64,000 nucleotides of DNA from Hyphomicrobiales bacterium (GCA_900468535.1 UBTY01000021.1:1-64000), one strand, 5' to 3'; shown: positions 10,316-19,589, numbered from the stretch's first letter. Notes: a model not told the origin generated them from the letters alone. A program made the numbers and translations.

Positions 10316-10552
10316 TCACTCGTCTGAACTATCATCCCTGTTACGCATTGCCCGGGTCTGCGCCCGTACCATTTCGTCCAGCTTCATCAGCAGCAACCAG
10401 TTCTGAATGCTCTCCAGGTCTGTCTTTCGCCCCAGAGGCATGATGATTGCCATGCAGGCGAGGACGCGGGCATTCATGTCTCCGTCCCCCGGCAAGCGCC
10501 ACCCGACCTGCGTTGGTCGCGGTTTGCGCTTGCGGAACGTGATGCTACGCAT
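10316..10552 (-). CDS. 78-residue basic protein of unknown function inside the alginate-like operon
   Basis: The family is not recognised. The product is very basic at the N-terminus (MRSITFRKRKPRPTQ), has one moderately hydrophobic stretch (ARVLACMAIIMPLG, about residues 28-41), and ends in a helix-forming, then acidic tail (RNRDDSSDE). The ATG at 10552 lies four bases after the stop of the upstream 986-residue Sel1 gene and has GAAGAG seven bases before it; the frame is open further upstream but only inside that gene. The downstream Sel1 gene starts 10 bases after its stop. The tight packing on both sides argues it is expressed. It could be a small membrane-associated subunit, but this is a guess. 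Confidence 0.6.
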   Translation of the reverse strand: MRSITFRKRKPRPTQVGWRLPGDGDMNARVLACMAIIMPLGRKTDLESIQNWLLLMKLDEMVRAQTRAMRNRDDSSDE

Positions 10553-10556
10553 CCGT

Positions 10557-13517
10557 TCACTCTTCCACGCCATCATCCTCGACCTTCTCGTGAAACGCCG
10601 AGGACGGTAAGTCGGCGCCAAGTCCCATTTTTCCAAGCAGTTTTCTGGACTGAACGTGCCGCTGTGCGCTGGCGCTGCGCAGCCATTCGACAGCGGCTGC
10701 GTGACCTTCGGGCGTCGCCTCCGCCTGACGATCCAACGCCATATGAAACATGGCGCTTCCGCTGCCGGCCTGCGCCGCCTTCAATTGCCAGGCTTGCGCC
10801 TTCGCGATGTCCTTCGGCACGCCTGCGCCGTATCGATAGGTATCAGCAAGGCGCATCATCGCCACCGGCGCTTCCGGCCCGGTTGTGCCTGCGGCCCTCT
10901 CGAGCCACAGGATGCCGGCCGCTGCGTCCCGAACGGTGCCGTATCCCGATATCAAGGCGGTTCCGGTCGAGATCATCGAGGACACGTCGCCGCTGCGGGC
11001 TCCGCGCATGGCAAAACGGAAGCTCTTCGCGCTGTCGACATCGGGGCCGATTGCGGAGCTGTAAGCCTGAGACAGATCCTGCCAGGCGAAGACAAAACCA
11101 CGTTCGCCAGCAGCACTCAGAAGCCGGATCGCCCGATCGTCGTCGCGCGCAACACCGCTGCCCTCGAGATAGGCAAGACCCAGGTCCCGCGTCGCCATGC
11201 GGCTGCCGGCCTCCGCGGATAGGGTGAGATAGGCGGCTGACTTTGCAAGATCGCGATCGACACCCCTACCCGTCCGGTACGCATCGGCCAGCCGGACATT
11301 GGCCGCCCTGTTGTCCGGATCATCTGCGAGGGCCTGCTGATAATAGCTGACCGCCTTTTCCTGATCCTTCTCGACGAACTTGCCTTCCATGTAGAGATCG
11401 CCCAGCTTCAGGTTGGCGTCGATATCGCCGCGCGCTGCTGCCTGCCGCAAGACTTCCACACCTGTCGCTACGTCCGTGAGCGAGCCCTTGCCTTCGATGT
11501 AGGCGGCCGACAACGCGACGCTGGCGCCCGGAACGTCGACGTCAGCAAGCTCGCGTAGGATCGAGACGCCTCGAAGGTTGAGCTTCAGATCCGCGGTTTC
11601 CAGCATGGCGCTGGCGAGGTTTATCTTGTCCTGCGGGCGCTGCCCTGAATGGCTCAAAGCCTGCTCCAGCCACTCCTTACCGACATTCGTGTCACGCGCA
11701 CGCTCGGCGAGAAACCGATAGAGTTCCACGGCTGCCTGGCTATCGTCCTTGCGGGCGGCCACGGTCAGGCAATCGATCGCCTCGTCCATCTTGCCGTTCG
11801 CCTTCAGGAAACGTGCCATTGCGAGAACGGCTTCCTTGTTGCCGGCAGCGACCGTATCGGCAAAGAGCTTGCGGGCATTGGCGAGACCGTTCTTCGGATC
11901 CTGGGAGACATAGAGGTTGGCCAGTTCCACCAGAGCGTCCGTCGCTCCGGCGGCCAGAGCCTGCCGATAGAGCGGGATTGCTTTCTGGACGTTGACTGCG
12001 ACGAGATCGCCGTCTGCATAGGCCCGTGCCAATCGTAGCAGGGCATTCTTCGAACCGACCTCGGACGCGCGAAGGAGATAGGGAAAAGCCTGCTTCCTGC
12101 GGTCAGTATCGGGCGATGCGAGATGGAGATCTGCGATGCGCTCCAGCACTTCGGCGGACTGGTTTACAGACAGGGCATGCTTGTAGTAGCTCGCGGCCTT
12201 CTCTTCGTCGACAGTTCCGCCGACGCCTTTGGCGGCCAGATCACCGAGCAGCAGGTCGGCGGTAGCGCTTTGGTTTTGCGCCATGAGGCTAAGCTTTTCG
12301 GACGCAAGGTCATAGTTGTCCGCCGTACGGAGCGACGGCGAACTTATGAGTACTTTCACGAAGCGCGTCAGTGCCGCGTTGGAGCCGCGCTCTATGCCCA
12401 GCCGGAAAATATCAAGCGCGCGCCGGCGGTCGGTGAGAACGCCACTACCATCCTGAAAGCTGTCACCGACCCTGATAAGATCATCGACGTCGACGATCAC
12501 GCCGCCGATTGCTGCCGCATAGAGATCATCGGACGCCCGTTTCCGCTGTTCGAAACTCTCTCCGGCTCCCTCCAGCCTGTAGAGAACAGCCGTTGCGTCC
12601 TTCGCCTCAAGGAGCCTGGCGATCCACTGCTCGTAGGTCGGCGCCGGCACATCGAGAGATCCGGCGTCAGTGTAATCGCGGACCATCTCCTGAGCTGCTT
12701 CCAGACTTCCGGCGTTCGCCGCAGCCGCGTACTGAGCAAGTGCCGCTTGCCGGTCGAACGTGCTGCTTTGCGGCGCGGCCAAAAGTCTCGCAACCCAAAC
12801 AGGCGCTCTGTCGCTGCCGAGCTCCGCTGCCTTCCGGTACCAGTCCAAGGCGCTCTTCTGATCTTCAGGCCGCGGTGGCAGGCTGCGATAATAAGCGCCC
12901 AACTCAAAGGCTGCATCCGCATCACCCTGAGCAGCGCGCTGAAGGAGGACGTTCAATCCGAACGTATTCATTGCCCGCGCCTGATCGGCGCCGGTGTCAG
13001 GCAACTTCGCAAGCGCGAAGGCAGCGGATGCATCCCCGAGGCGAAACGCAAGGTTCAGAGCCTCGCGAGCCTCCTGCGCCTTTCCCGCGACCGCGGCCAG
13101 CTGCTGTCCCTTCAGATATGCCGCCGACGCATCCCCGACCTTTGTCGCCTCGTCGAGGAGAACGAGCGCTCGGCCGGTATCAATCGGCCCGCCCTCGCCG
13201 ACCAGCAGCATCTTGGCAAGCATCACCTTCGCTTCGACCGGAGTAGCGCCAGCCAGCGAGACAGCGCTCTCGAGAACCTGGCGCGCCGCGATGTAGTCCG
13301 GGATCCTCAATGGGTTAACGGCAGATACCGCCGAGCCCGACCGCAACTTCTTCGCCAGCTTGACGAGGCCCATTCCATCCCGGTCCTGAACAAGCTCGTT
13401 GATCTGCACCCCGATCGGCTGATCGCTCGGGGCCGCAATTCCGTTTGACCGGGAGGTCAGCAGAAGCGCCGTTGCCAACAGCAACGCCATCGGGAGATGT
13501 CGCCGCAGCCCTCTCAT
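10557..13517 (-). CDS. giant secreted Sel1-repeat protein (986 residues)
   Basis: The product has a signal peptide (HLPMALLLATALLLTSRSNGIAA, cleaved near residue 29) and a long array of Sel1-type repeats over roughly residues 110-960, with the usual G-x-A-x4-LG-x-LY and A-x2-WY-x-KAA pattern (for example DQKSALDWYRKAAELGSDRA). The ATG at 13517 overlaps the stop of algL by four bases and has GGAG six bases upstream, so I prefer it to the in-frame ATG at 13535. Length and repeat content resemble the 958-residue neighbour, which suggests duplication or co-evolution of the pair. It probably works in the periplasm as an assembly platform, taking the operon position where Pseudomonas has other export and modification genes. 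Confidence 0.85.
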   Translation of the reverse strand: MRGLRRHLPMALLLATALLLTSRSNGIAAPSDQPIGVQINELVQDRDGMGLVKLAKKLRSGSAVSAVNPLRIPDYIAARQVLESAVSLAGATPVEAKVMLAKMLLVGEGGPIDTGRALVLLDEATKVGDASAAYLKGQQLAAVAGKAQEAREALNLAFRLGDASAAFALAKLPDTGADQARAMNTFGLNVLLQRAAQGDADAAFELGAYYRSLPPRPEDQKSALDWYRKAAELGSDRAPVWVARLLAAPQSSTFDRQAALAQYAAAANAGSLEAAQEMVRDYTDAGSLDVPAPTYEQWIARLLEAKDATAVLYRLEGAGESFEQRKRASDDLYAAAIGGVIVDVDDLIRVGDSFQDGSGVLTDRRRALDIFRLGIERGSNAALTRFVKVLISSPSLRTADNYDLASEKLSLMAQNQSATADLLLGDLAAKGVGGTVDEEKAASYYKHALSVNQSAEVLERIADLHLASPDTDRRKQAFPYLLRASEVGSKNALLRLARAYADGDLVAVNVQKAIPLYRQALAAGATDALVELANLYVSQDPKNGLANARKLFADTVAAGNKEAVLAMARFLKANGKMDEAIDCLTVAARKDDSQAAVELYRFLAERARDTNVGKEWLEQALSHSGQRPQDKINLASAMLETADLKLNLRGVSILRELADVDVPGASVALSAAYIEGKGSLTDVATGVEVLRQAAARGDIDANLKLGDLYMEGKFVEKDQEKAVSYYQQALADDPDNRAANVRLADAYRTGRGVDRDLAKSAAYLTLSAEAGSRMATRDLGLAYLEGSGVARDDDRAIRLLSAAGERGFVFAWQDLSQAYSSAIGPDVDSAKSFRFAMRGARSGDVSSMISTGTALISGYGTVRDAAAGILWLERAAGTTGPEAPVAMMRLADTYRYGAGVPKDIAKAQAWQLKAAQAGSGSAMFHMALDRQAEATPEGHAAAVEWLRSASAQRHVQSRKLLGKMGLGADLPSSAFHEKVEDDGVEE

Positions 13518-14647
13518 GATCGGCTCCAGAAACATGTGGCGTTGCCGCCGATGAATTCGTCGATCAACGGCCGCTCGTCGCTTCCCTCACGCGCCAGCAA
13601 GGCAGCGGACCGGCGGAGCGCATAGCTGTCCGGCTGGCGGACGGCCAGGGCCTCGAGGAAGGCCAGATAGTGACGCCCATTGCCCCGGTTCTGCAGGAAC
13701 CCGAAATCCGTTTTCATGAAATCTTCCTCCGGCCCCGGAATGTAGTTTTCCGCTGCATAAGCGTTAACCATGATCGGGTTCGTCAGGCCATTTATCCAAA
13801 AGGACAAGATCGTGGCGAAGGATCGCCGGTCGCCTGTATCGCCGACGGTTTCGCGCAGCAGGTCGTCGCCGTGCCCAGCCGCGACTTCTGCCATGACAGT
13901 CATGCTACTCAGCGATTGACGCATGTACCAAAGGGACCGCGAGCCCCGCCGTGTCTCAAGCGGCAGACTTCCGTCGCCCCGGGCGTCGCTCAGGATTGTA
14001 TGGAAGCGGTCCATCCCCTTCCGATACAGCGCCTCGTCGCCGATCATGCTGCCCCAGGTCATCAGAACACTGTCGGCAAGATAGCGGTGGTTGTTGAGAT
14101 CGACATCGCCGTCGAATGTCTGGTCGATGCGGCGCACCAGCGGATCGATCCACGCTTCCACGCGCTTGCTCTCGTCAGCTGTCAGGTCGTCGCGGATGAT
14201 CGAAAAGGCTACGACAGTCGGCAGCAGCAAACGCTTGAGCGCATAGTAAGCGTCGTGCACCTGCTCGGTCTGCGCGAAGGCGCCGGCGTCGGCCCACTTC
14301 AGGAGGAGTGCTTTCAATGACGCCTCGGCGTTCCGATCGCCAGCAAGGGCACGGCCCGACAACACCATCGTCGCCCAGGCATAGGCCGCGCCTGAGCGAT
14401 CCGTGCCGTATCCCTGCGTGCTCGAAAGTCCTTTGATCACCTCGAGGTGCCCCCACGCGGGATCGGCTTCTACTGCGAGGCACGCCTGACGCGCGTCCGC
14501 GGCGGAATCCTGCGCGAGAAAGGCCTTGCGCGCGGCCACATCGAACAGGCCGAGATAGGACTGGGGTCCCTGCGCCGCAGTCGACACGGCGCCCGCAAGC
14601 AGAACGGCGCAGGTTCCAAGGATGGCAATCAGTTGATTCCGGGCCAT
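13514..14647 (-). CDS. algL: AlgL-like poly(mannuronate) lyase (PL5 family)
   Basis: This is a periplasmic beta-elimination lyase that would cut mannuronate-rich polymer. The 377-residue product has a signal peptide (IAILGTCAVLLAGAVSTAAQ) and the (alpha/alpha) barrel signature of PL5. The known catalytic set is present: Asn186-His187 in DLNNHRY, and Arg234 and Tyr241 in TRRGSRSLWYM. The His to Tyr spacing is 54 residues, the same as recalled for the Sphingomonas A1-III enzyme (His192, Tyr246). The residue after the Tyr is Met where AlgL usually has His. The ATG at 14647 shares one base with the algG stop. In Pseudomonas AlgL lies in the biosynthetic operon and clears misdirected polymer from the periplasm; the same job is likely here. 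Confidence 0.85.
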   Translation of the reverse strand: MARNQLIAILGTCAVLLAGAVSTAAQGPQSYLGLFDVAARKAFLAQDSAADARQACLAVEADPAWGHLEVIKGLSSTQGYGTDRSGAAYAWATMVLSGRALAGDRNAEASLKALLLKWADAGAFAQTEQVHDAYYALKRLLLPTVVAFSIIRDDLTADESKRVEAWIDPLVRRIDQTFDGDVDLNNHRYLADSVLMTWGSMIGDEALYRKGMDRFHTILSDARGDGSLPLETRRGSRSLWYMRQSLSSMTVMAEVAAGHGDDLLRETVGDTGDRRSFATILSFWINGLTNPIMVNAYAAENYIPGPEEDFMKTDFGFLQNRGNGRHYLAFLEALAVRQPDSYALRRSAALLAREGSDERPLIDEFIGGNATCFWSRS

Positions 14648-17600
14648 CACGTATCGTCCTTCTTGCCGTGGAACGCACCGAACTGGACGGATCCCCGTTG
14701 TTCCGTGCATGTGCCAGGACCCTTGCTGTCGAAGAACAGCGGATCGTCGCGGCCAATCAGGCCGGCATCACGGAATGTGCAGATGTCAGCGGGTGGACGC
14801 TGCGGGCGGCATGTGGACGAGATCGCAACGTCGGTTTGACCGGCAAGCCGCAGCATATGCCCTTCGAAGGGTCGAGCATCTCCGCCCAGAAGCCTGCCTT
14901 GTTGGTTGACGAACTGATTGCCCGCAAGGGTGATCCCCGATACGCCGGCGACCTTGATCCCGTTGCCGTTCGCAGAAATCACGTTATCGACCGCGGCAAA
15001 CGTGGTCAGCGGCACATAAGGGTCGATCGCGAGATCGCGTTTGTGGTCCGTCTGTACAAGCGTGACATTGCTGATGTAGCCGCCAATAGCCTCCAGCTTG
15101 TTGTTGGTTATCCGGTTGTCATGGATGGCGACGTCCCAGCTGTTGCGGACGCGAATACCGGATCGACCATTGTCGAAGAAGGCGTTGTTGAAGGCCAGAT
15201 TGCAGGCACTTTCGAAGAAGGTGAGACCGTCTTGCTTGTTCTCGAAGGCGGTGTTGCCATAGATCAGATTGCCGACACTCGAGCGGTCGAGCATGAGGCC
15301 GGAGCCGTTGTTGTGAAAGGCAACGTTGCCAACTTTCCAGCTATCGTCGACGTTTCGCGAGATGATGATGCCGTGCTTTATGATCGTGTCATGCGCCGTA
15401 TTCAGCGCGATCAGCAGCCGCCGGGATCGGTCGTGCGGGTCGATCGCATAGAGAACGTTGTCGTCATATTCGTTACCGACAAGCGAAATGTCATCGGCTT
15501 CGTAGGAGTAAAAGCCGTATTCGAAATTGTGAAAATAGTTGTCGACCACGATGCCGGTAGGCCGGCGGGTGTCCGCCTTTGTCTCGCTTGCCCATTTCGG
15601 CCCGGACGAGAATGATAGGCCGAATGACTTTGGAGCCGCATAGCCAAGGGAGTCCAGGATCGAACCGCCAATGTAAGTTTCGGAATTGCTCCACGCGACG
15701 ATGAAGGGGCGAAAGATGCTTCTCTTGTCTTTGTCGGAATGGCGAGGCTGCTGCAGTTCCTCGTCCCACGACGTGACTGTCGTGTCCTGGATGTAGAGTT
15801 TTCCGGCAACGATCACGAACGCGCCTGCCGTGGCGGAAAGGCGATATGTCGAGGCTTCCTCGCCCGATAGGATGAGCGAAGCGCCTTCACCGACAAGTAT
15901 GGGCGCCCGGAGGGTGATGGTGTCGCCTTGCCTTTCGACAAGGCGCATGCCGCTGACACTGTCCAGTTGATCGGCAAGACTACCGAGCGTGTAGGTGCCG
16001 CTCTGAACCACGATGATGCGCGGGAAGAGCATACCCTGCGCACGGGCGGCATATGAGAGGCTAGTCGAACCGTCCTGAATGTCCTCGACAAACTTTCCGA
16101 GATATGGGCTCAGATTCCCGAGAGTCAGGGCGACATGCCCTGGCACCGGCAAGGGAAGCATCGCCCGAATTGTGTCCGCACCTTTTGAAAGGTCGGGATA
16201 GCCGTATGTCGCAAAGTCACCTGCGCCGGGCGAGCCCTTCCGAAGCTGCATCCGCCCGTCTGAAAGCAGGGCTGCGGAGGTTGCAGCGGCAGATCCTGAA
16301 GCAGCGGCGGAAGCCTTTTGAACCCAGTCCTTGAAATCGGACGGCTCGCCCTTGCCGGAACCAAATCCAAGACGATCGAGCTGGCGCAACTGCGCTTCCG
16401 CAATCGCGCGGAAGGTGCGCACCCGCAGCATGGTGTCTTGTATCTTTGCCGCGCCGAGAACGGCCTGCTTCACATAATTCGGATCTGCCGAGGCCGCGAT
16501 CACGACGTCAGCCGCCAGCCCTTCGTCCGCGGCCGCCTTGCTTGCTTGGAAATAGGCGACAGCACTTGGAGCGTCGCCTGAAAGCGCCGCCCGGCTGGCA
16601 ATTCGCCCGACGGCCTTGGCCTTTAGTTTCTCGTCGGAAATCTTCTCCGCCATCTGCTTGGCGCGATCGATTTGTCCGGCCTTCGAGAAATAGTCGACAA
16701 TGTCGAGGAGGCGCTGATCCCGCTCATGGGAATCGTCTATCTTGCCGACATAGGCGACGACCTGATCGACAACTTTTCCTTCCCCACCAGCCTTGCCGGA
16801 GATTTCCTTCGCGACGCGCAGCAGGGCCTCGACCTTGTATTGCGGTTCCGCGATTGACGACGCCAGCCCGAGCGCATTATCGACCTGCCCGTTACGCGCC
16901 CAAGCCCTAGCGATCTCGGACTGGACACGCCCCTTGTCCTCGGCATCACCAATGCGCTCCGCGATCTTGACCGCATCGTCGACATCGCCGGATTTCGCCT
17001 TCGCCCGTCCGATCCCCGATAGCGCCTGCTCCTGATCCTTCACCAAAGCGATCCTTGGCAGCAGAGCCTCGGCTTCCTTGACATCCCCCGCATCCGCGAA
17101 CGCCTTTGCGAGATTGCCCAATGCATTGGACGCATCGCGCTCACCGCCGAGTTCGTCGGCGAGGCCTTTCGCTTCGTCGAGCAGCTTGAGATCGGTGGAG
17201 CTACGCAAGGCCGAGACCAATGCGGCCTGCTTTTCATCACCGTTCAAGCTCTTGGTCATCGCAAGCGCGCGCTGATACTGCTCCTTCGCCATGGCCGACA
17301 GGCCGCGATCGTTCAGCTCCGACGCCAGTGTAAAATCGATCTCGACCAGCCCCGGTCCCGCTTCCATGTTCGCGGTCATCGCCGTAGCATCGACCAGCCT
17401 GTTGGCGTCGATACGGTCCTTCACGATCCGAATGATCAGGTCTTCCTGATCGCTCCGATCGGCGAGGCTGGTCGCGAAGATCGGCAGGAGATTGACCGCA
17501 TTGGCTTTCAAGGCCGCGGTCAGGACTTCATTGACGGCATCCGCCCGCTTTTCGGCCGCCTCGGGGTCGATAGCCAGCGCCCACAGCAATGCCGCCTCCA

Positions 17601-18387
17601 GCTTGCCGCCCTTCAACGACGACTTGACGGCGGCGGCGACGGCGCTTCCGTCCGCGTCCTTGACCTTCTTGCCTGCGATCGTCTCCTTCTCGAGCAAACG
17701 CAGCGCGACATCATAGCGTGCGTAACCCCGCATCCGCGCCGGCCACATGCCGGCAATCGTCCGGGTGATGATCGTTGAGCCAAGTTCCGGCTCTACGGAT
17801 GCGGCAACTTGCGCAATATTGTTGAGTGCTGCGTTCTTCTCGTCGAGATCCGAGATCTTTGTGCTGGCATCGATGGCGCGCTGGAGGAGACCCGTAGCGG
17901 CATCGTGGTCACCCGCGAGCTGGCGAGCATAGCTGGACAAGGCGGAAACCTTGAGGCCGGGCGTCGTCAGGCTGTCGGTCAGTTCATCTATGCTCGTGCG
18001 TAATGCAACGCGCGCATCGGGGTCATCCATCTTGCCCTCGAGCTGCGACAACGACGCACTCAGGGCCCCACTCGTCAAAGTATCACCACTAATTCCGTCA
18101 TCCTGCAGCTCTGACAGCGCGGCTTTTGCTTCCGGTGAACCATCAGCGGCAAGCGCAGACAGAGACATCCAGTGTTCATGCCCGTCATTATAGGCAGCTA
18201 GACGCTCGTCCATCGTCTTCGACCGATCGGCCACGAGAACCGACTGCCTGATGTCTTCCACCAAGGTAGGGACATCCGCAGCCGCAGAGAATGCAGGCCC
18301 GTGCAGCGCCCCCATCAACACCAGCACACCTGCCGCCCAAACGAGCGTGGTTCTGCCAAGGCTCCATTGTTTGCAGATCTGACGCAT
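14647..18387 (-). CDS. algG: AlgG-type mannuronan C5-epimerase with large N-terminal helical-repeat region
   Basis: The C-terminal 500 or so residues match AlgG, the periplasmic enzyme that turns mannuronate to guluronate within the polymer. They form a right-handed beta-helix with the catalytic motif DPHDRS at 983-988 (His985 as base), followed by KHGIIISR with Arg1011. The 26-residue spacing of His to Arg equals that recalled for Pseudomonas AlgG (His319, Arg345). After the signal peptide (TTLVWAAGVLVLMGALHGPAFS) about 600 residues of TPR-like helical repeats come first (for example AKAFADAGDVKEAEALLPRIA); Pseudomonas AlgG, about 540 residues, lacks them. So this looks like a scaffold-epimerase fusion. 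It starts 65 bases after alg44 and overlaps algL by one base. Confidence 0.88.
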   Translation of the reverse strand: MRQICKQWSLGRTTLVWAAGVLVLMGALHGPAFSAAADVPTLVEDIRQSVLVADRSKTMDERLAAYNDGHEHWMSLSALAADGSPEAKAALSELQDDGISGDTLTSGALSASLSQLEGKMDDPDARVALRTSIDELTDSLTTPGLKVSALSSYARQLAGDHDAATGLLQRAIDASTKISDLDEKNAALNNIAQVAASVEPELGSTIITRTIAGMWPARMRGYARYDVALRLLEKETIAGKKVKDADGSAVAAAVKSSLKGGKLEAALLWALAIDPEAAEKRADAVNEVLTAALKANAVNLLPIFATSLADRSDQEDLIIRIVKDRIDANRLVDATAMTANMEAGPGLVEIDFTLASELNDRGLSAMAKEQYQRALAMTKSLNGDEKQAALVSALRSSTDLKLLDEAKGLADELGGERDASNALGNLAKAFADAGDVKEAEALLPRIALVKDQEQALSGIGRAKAKSGDVDDAVKIAERIGDAEDKGRVQSEIARAWARNGQVDNALGLASSIAEPQYKVEALLRVAKEISGKAGGEGKVVDQVVAYVGKIDDSHERDQRLLDIVDYFSKAGQIDRAKQMAEKISDEKLKAKAVGRIASRAALSGDAPSAVAYFQASKAAADEGLAADVVIAASADPNYVKQAVLGAAKIQDTMLRVRTFRAIAEAQLRQLDRLGFGSGKGEPSDFKDWVQKASAAASGSAAATSAALLSDGRMQLRKGSPGAGDFATYGYPDLSKGADTIRAMLPLPVPGHVALTLGNLSPYLGKFVEDIQDGSTSLSYAARAQGMLFPRIIVVQSGTYTLGSLADQLDSVSGMRLVERQGDTITLRAPILVGEGASLILSGEEASTYRLSATAGAFVIVAGKLYIQDTTVTSWDEELQQPRHSDKDKRSIFRPFIVAWSNSETYIGGSILDSLGYAAPKSFGLSFSSGPKWASETKADTRRPTGIVVDNYFHNFEYGFYSYEADDISLVGNEYDDNVLYAIDPHDRSRRLLIALNTAHDTIIKHGIIISRNVDDSWKVGNVAFHNNGSGLMLDRSSVGNLIYGNTAFENKQDGLTFFESACNLAFNNAFFDNGRSGIRVRNSWDVAIHDNRITNNKLEAIGGYISNVTLVQTDHKRDLAIDPYVPLTTFAAVDNVISANGNGIKVAGVSGITLAGNQFVNQQGRLLGGDARPFEGHMLRLAGQTDVAISSTCRPQRPPADICTFRDAGLIGRDDPLFFDSKGPGTCTEQRGSVQFGAFHGKKDDT

Positions 18388-18452
18388 CTACCTGACCTCG
18401 CTATTCCCTGGATATCGCCTTCACTCCACCCCTCATGACTGGGGGCGCCTTG

Positions 18453-19589
18453 CTATCCCTCCGAACCAGGCCGTGAGCGGGTTTCCGCCGGCACTGATGT
18501 CACGACGCGTCTAGCGTCTCCGGGCGGGTTCGCGCCGGTCCATGGCGCCTGAACGAACCGAACCGTGACGGGTGCGCCCACGATCGAATTGAGATCCGCG
18601 CCATCGACATCAATGTTGACCGGGAATTTTCGGCCAGATGCCAGGTCCGCGCCTGAAATCTTTGGCAGTTCCCTGATCTCCGCATCAGACAGACGACCGC
18701 CCTGCGGCAGGTCGACGACCACTTCCGCTCCCCTGTACAGCCGCAGCGCCTGGTCGTAGTCGACCATTGCCACGACATGAGGCTTGGCGTCGCGCATGCT
18801 GAGAGACAACAATGATTGTCCCGCCCGCACCTGCGTGTCGACGTCGGCTCGCGCCTCCTGCACCACGCAGTCGCACCGAGAAAACACGGTCACGCTTCGT
18901 CCGTTCGCACTTGGAAGGATCGTCGCAACGGGATCACCCGCCTTGACGGGACCGCTCTTGACGATGTTTGTCAGCATCCCGTCCGTGGGTGCGACGACCG
19001 TCGAAGCATCAATTGCAACAAGCGACTCCTCCGCCCGGAATGTCCATAGCTTCTGGTAAAGCGAGGCGCCCAGGAACATCAGCAATGCAACGCCCGCGGC
19101 CGCTGTCGCCACGATGCGCAGCGACTGAACGACCGTTGCCTTCATCTTTTCGCCGGGAGCCTTAGCCGGTGGCACGGCGTCCTTCTTGCGGGCCTTGGTG
19201 TCGATCATGCGGCTGGAGAAATCGAGAACCTCGTTGGCAGCGACAAGATCGCCCGTCAGATAGCAATCCCGGACATATCGAAAGAAGCGAAGGTTGCTCT
19301 CGGTCGGAGAAACATATTGCAGACCAGTGCGCCCCTTGTTCGGATCGCTGTAGCGGATCTGGGCCTTCACCTTCATCGAGACGACGATATCGCCGAACGG
19401 AAACTCGAGTTCGATCGGGAATGTCTCGAACTGAGGAAACACAGTCTGGCCTGTCGCTACGCCAACGCCACCGACGGACCAGTCAATGCAGCTGTAGCGA
19501 TAGCCATCAATGATGCATTTCAGCGGCAGCTTGTAGCGCTGATGCTGACGTTGCGCGTCCGCTTCGAAACTGACGACATTGATACTCAT
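18453..19589 (-). CDS. alg44: Alg44-like PilZ-domain alginate co-polymerase
   Basis: Alg44 binds cyclic di-GMP and activates the synthase Alg8. The 378-residue protein has an N-terminal cytosolic PilZ domain with Arg14 and Arg18 in QRQHQR and Asp36-x-Ser38-x-x-Gly41 in DWSVGGVG, the two parts of the known c-di-GMP binding motif. A single membrane helix follows (about residues 153-172, IVATAAAGVALLMFLGASLY), then a periplasmic barrel-sandwich domain of the HlyD/membrane-fusion type (TVVAPTDGMLTNIVKSGPV). The arrangement and length are those of Pseudomonas Alg44. The ATG at 19589 has GAGGGG upstream and lies 9 bases after alg8. Regulation by c-di-GMP is therefore expected. Confidence 0.92.
   Translation of the reverse strand: MSINVVSFEADAQRQHQRYKLPLKCIIDGYRYSCIDWSVGGVGVATGQTVFPQFETFPIELEFPFGDIVVSMKVKAQIRYSDPNKGRTGLQYVSPTESNLRFFRYVRDCYLTGDLVAANEVLDFSSRMIDTKARKKDAVPPAKAPGEKMKATVVQSLRIVATAAAGVALLMFLGASLYQKLWTFRAEESLVAIDASTVVAPTDGMLTNIVKSGPVKAGDPVATILPSANGRSVTVFSRCDCVVQEARADVDTQVRAGQSLLSLSMRDAKPHVVAMVDYDQALRLYRGAEVVVDLPQGGRLSDAEIRELPKISGADLASGRKFPVNIDVDGADLNSIVGAPVTVRFVQAPWTGANPPGDARRVVTSVPAETRSRPGSEG

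Noticed and set aside
12123..13448. 441-residue plus-strand open frame opposite the Sel1 gene
   Set aside because: It is antisense to a well-supported gene, is rich in Arg/Leu with no domain or signal, and has no Shine-Dalgarno. GC-rich third positions keep the antisense frame open.
7429..13517. DNA tandem repeat or CRISPR-like array
   Set aside because: The periodicity is at protein level (about 36-residue Sel1 repeats); the DNA copies are too diverged and there are no spacer/repeat units.
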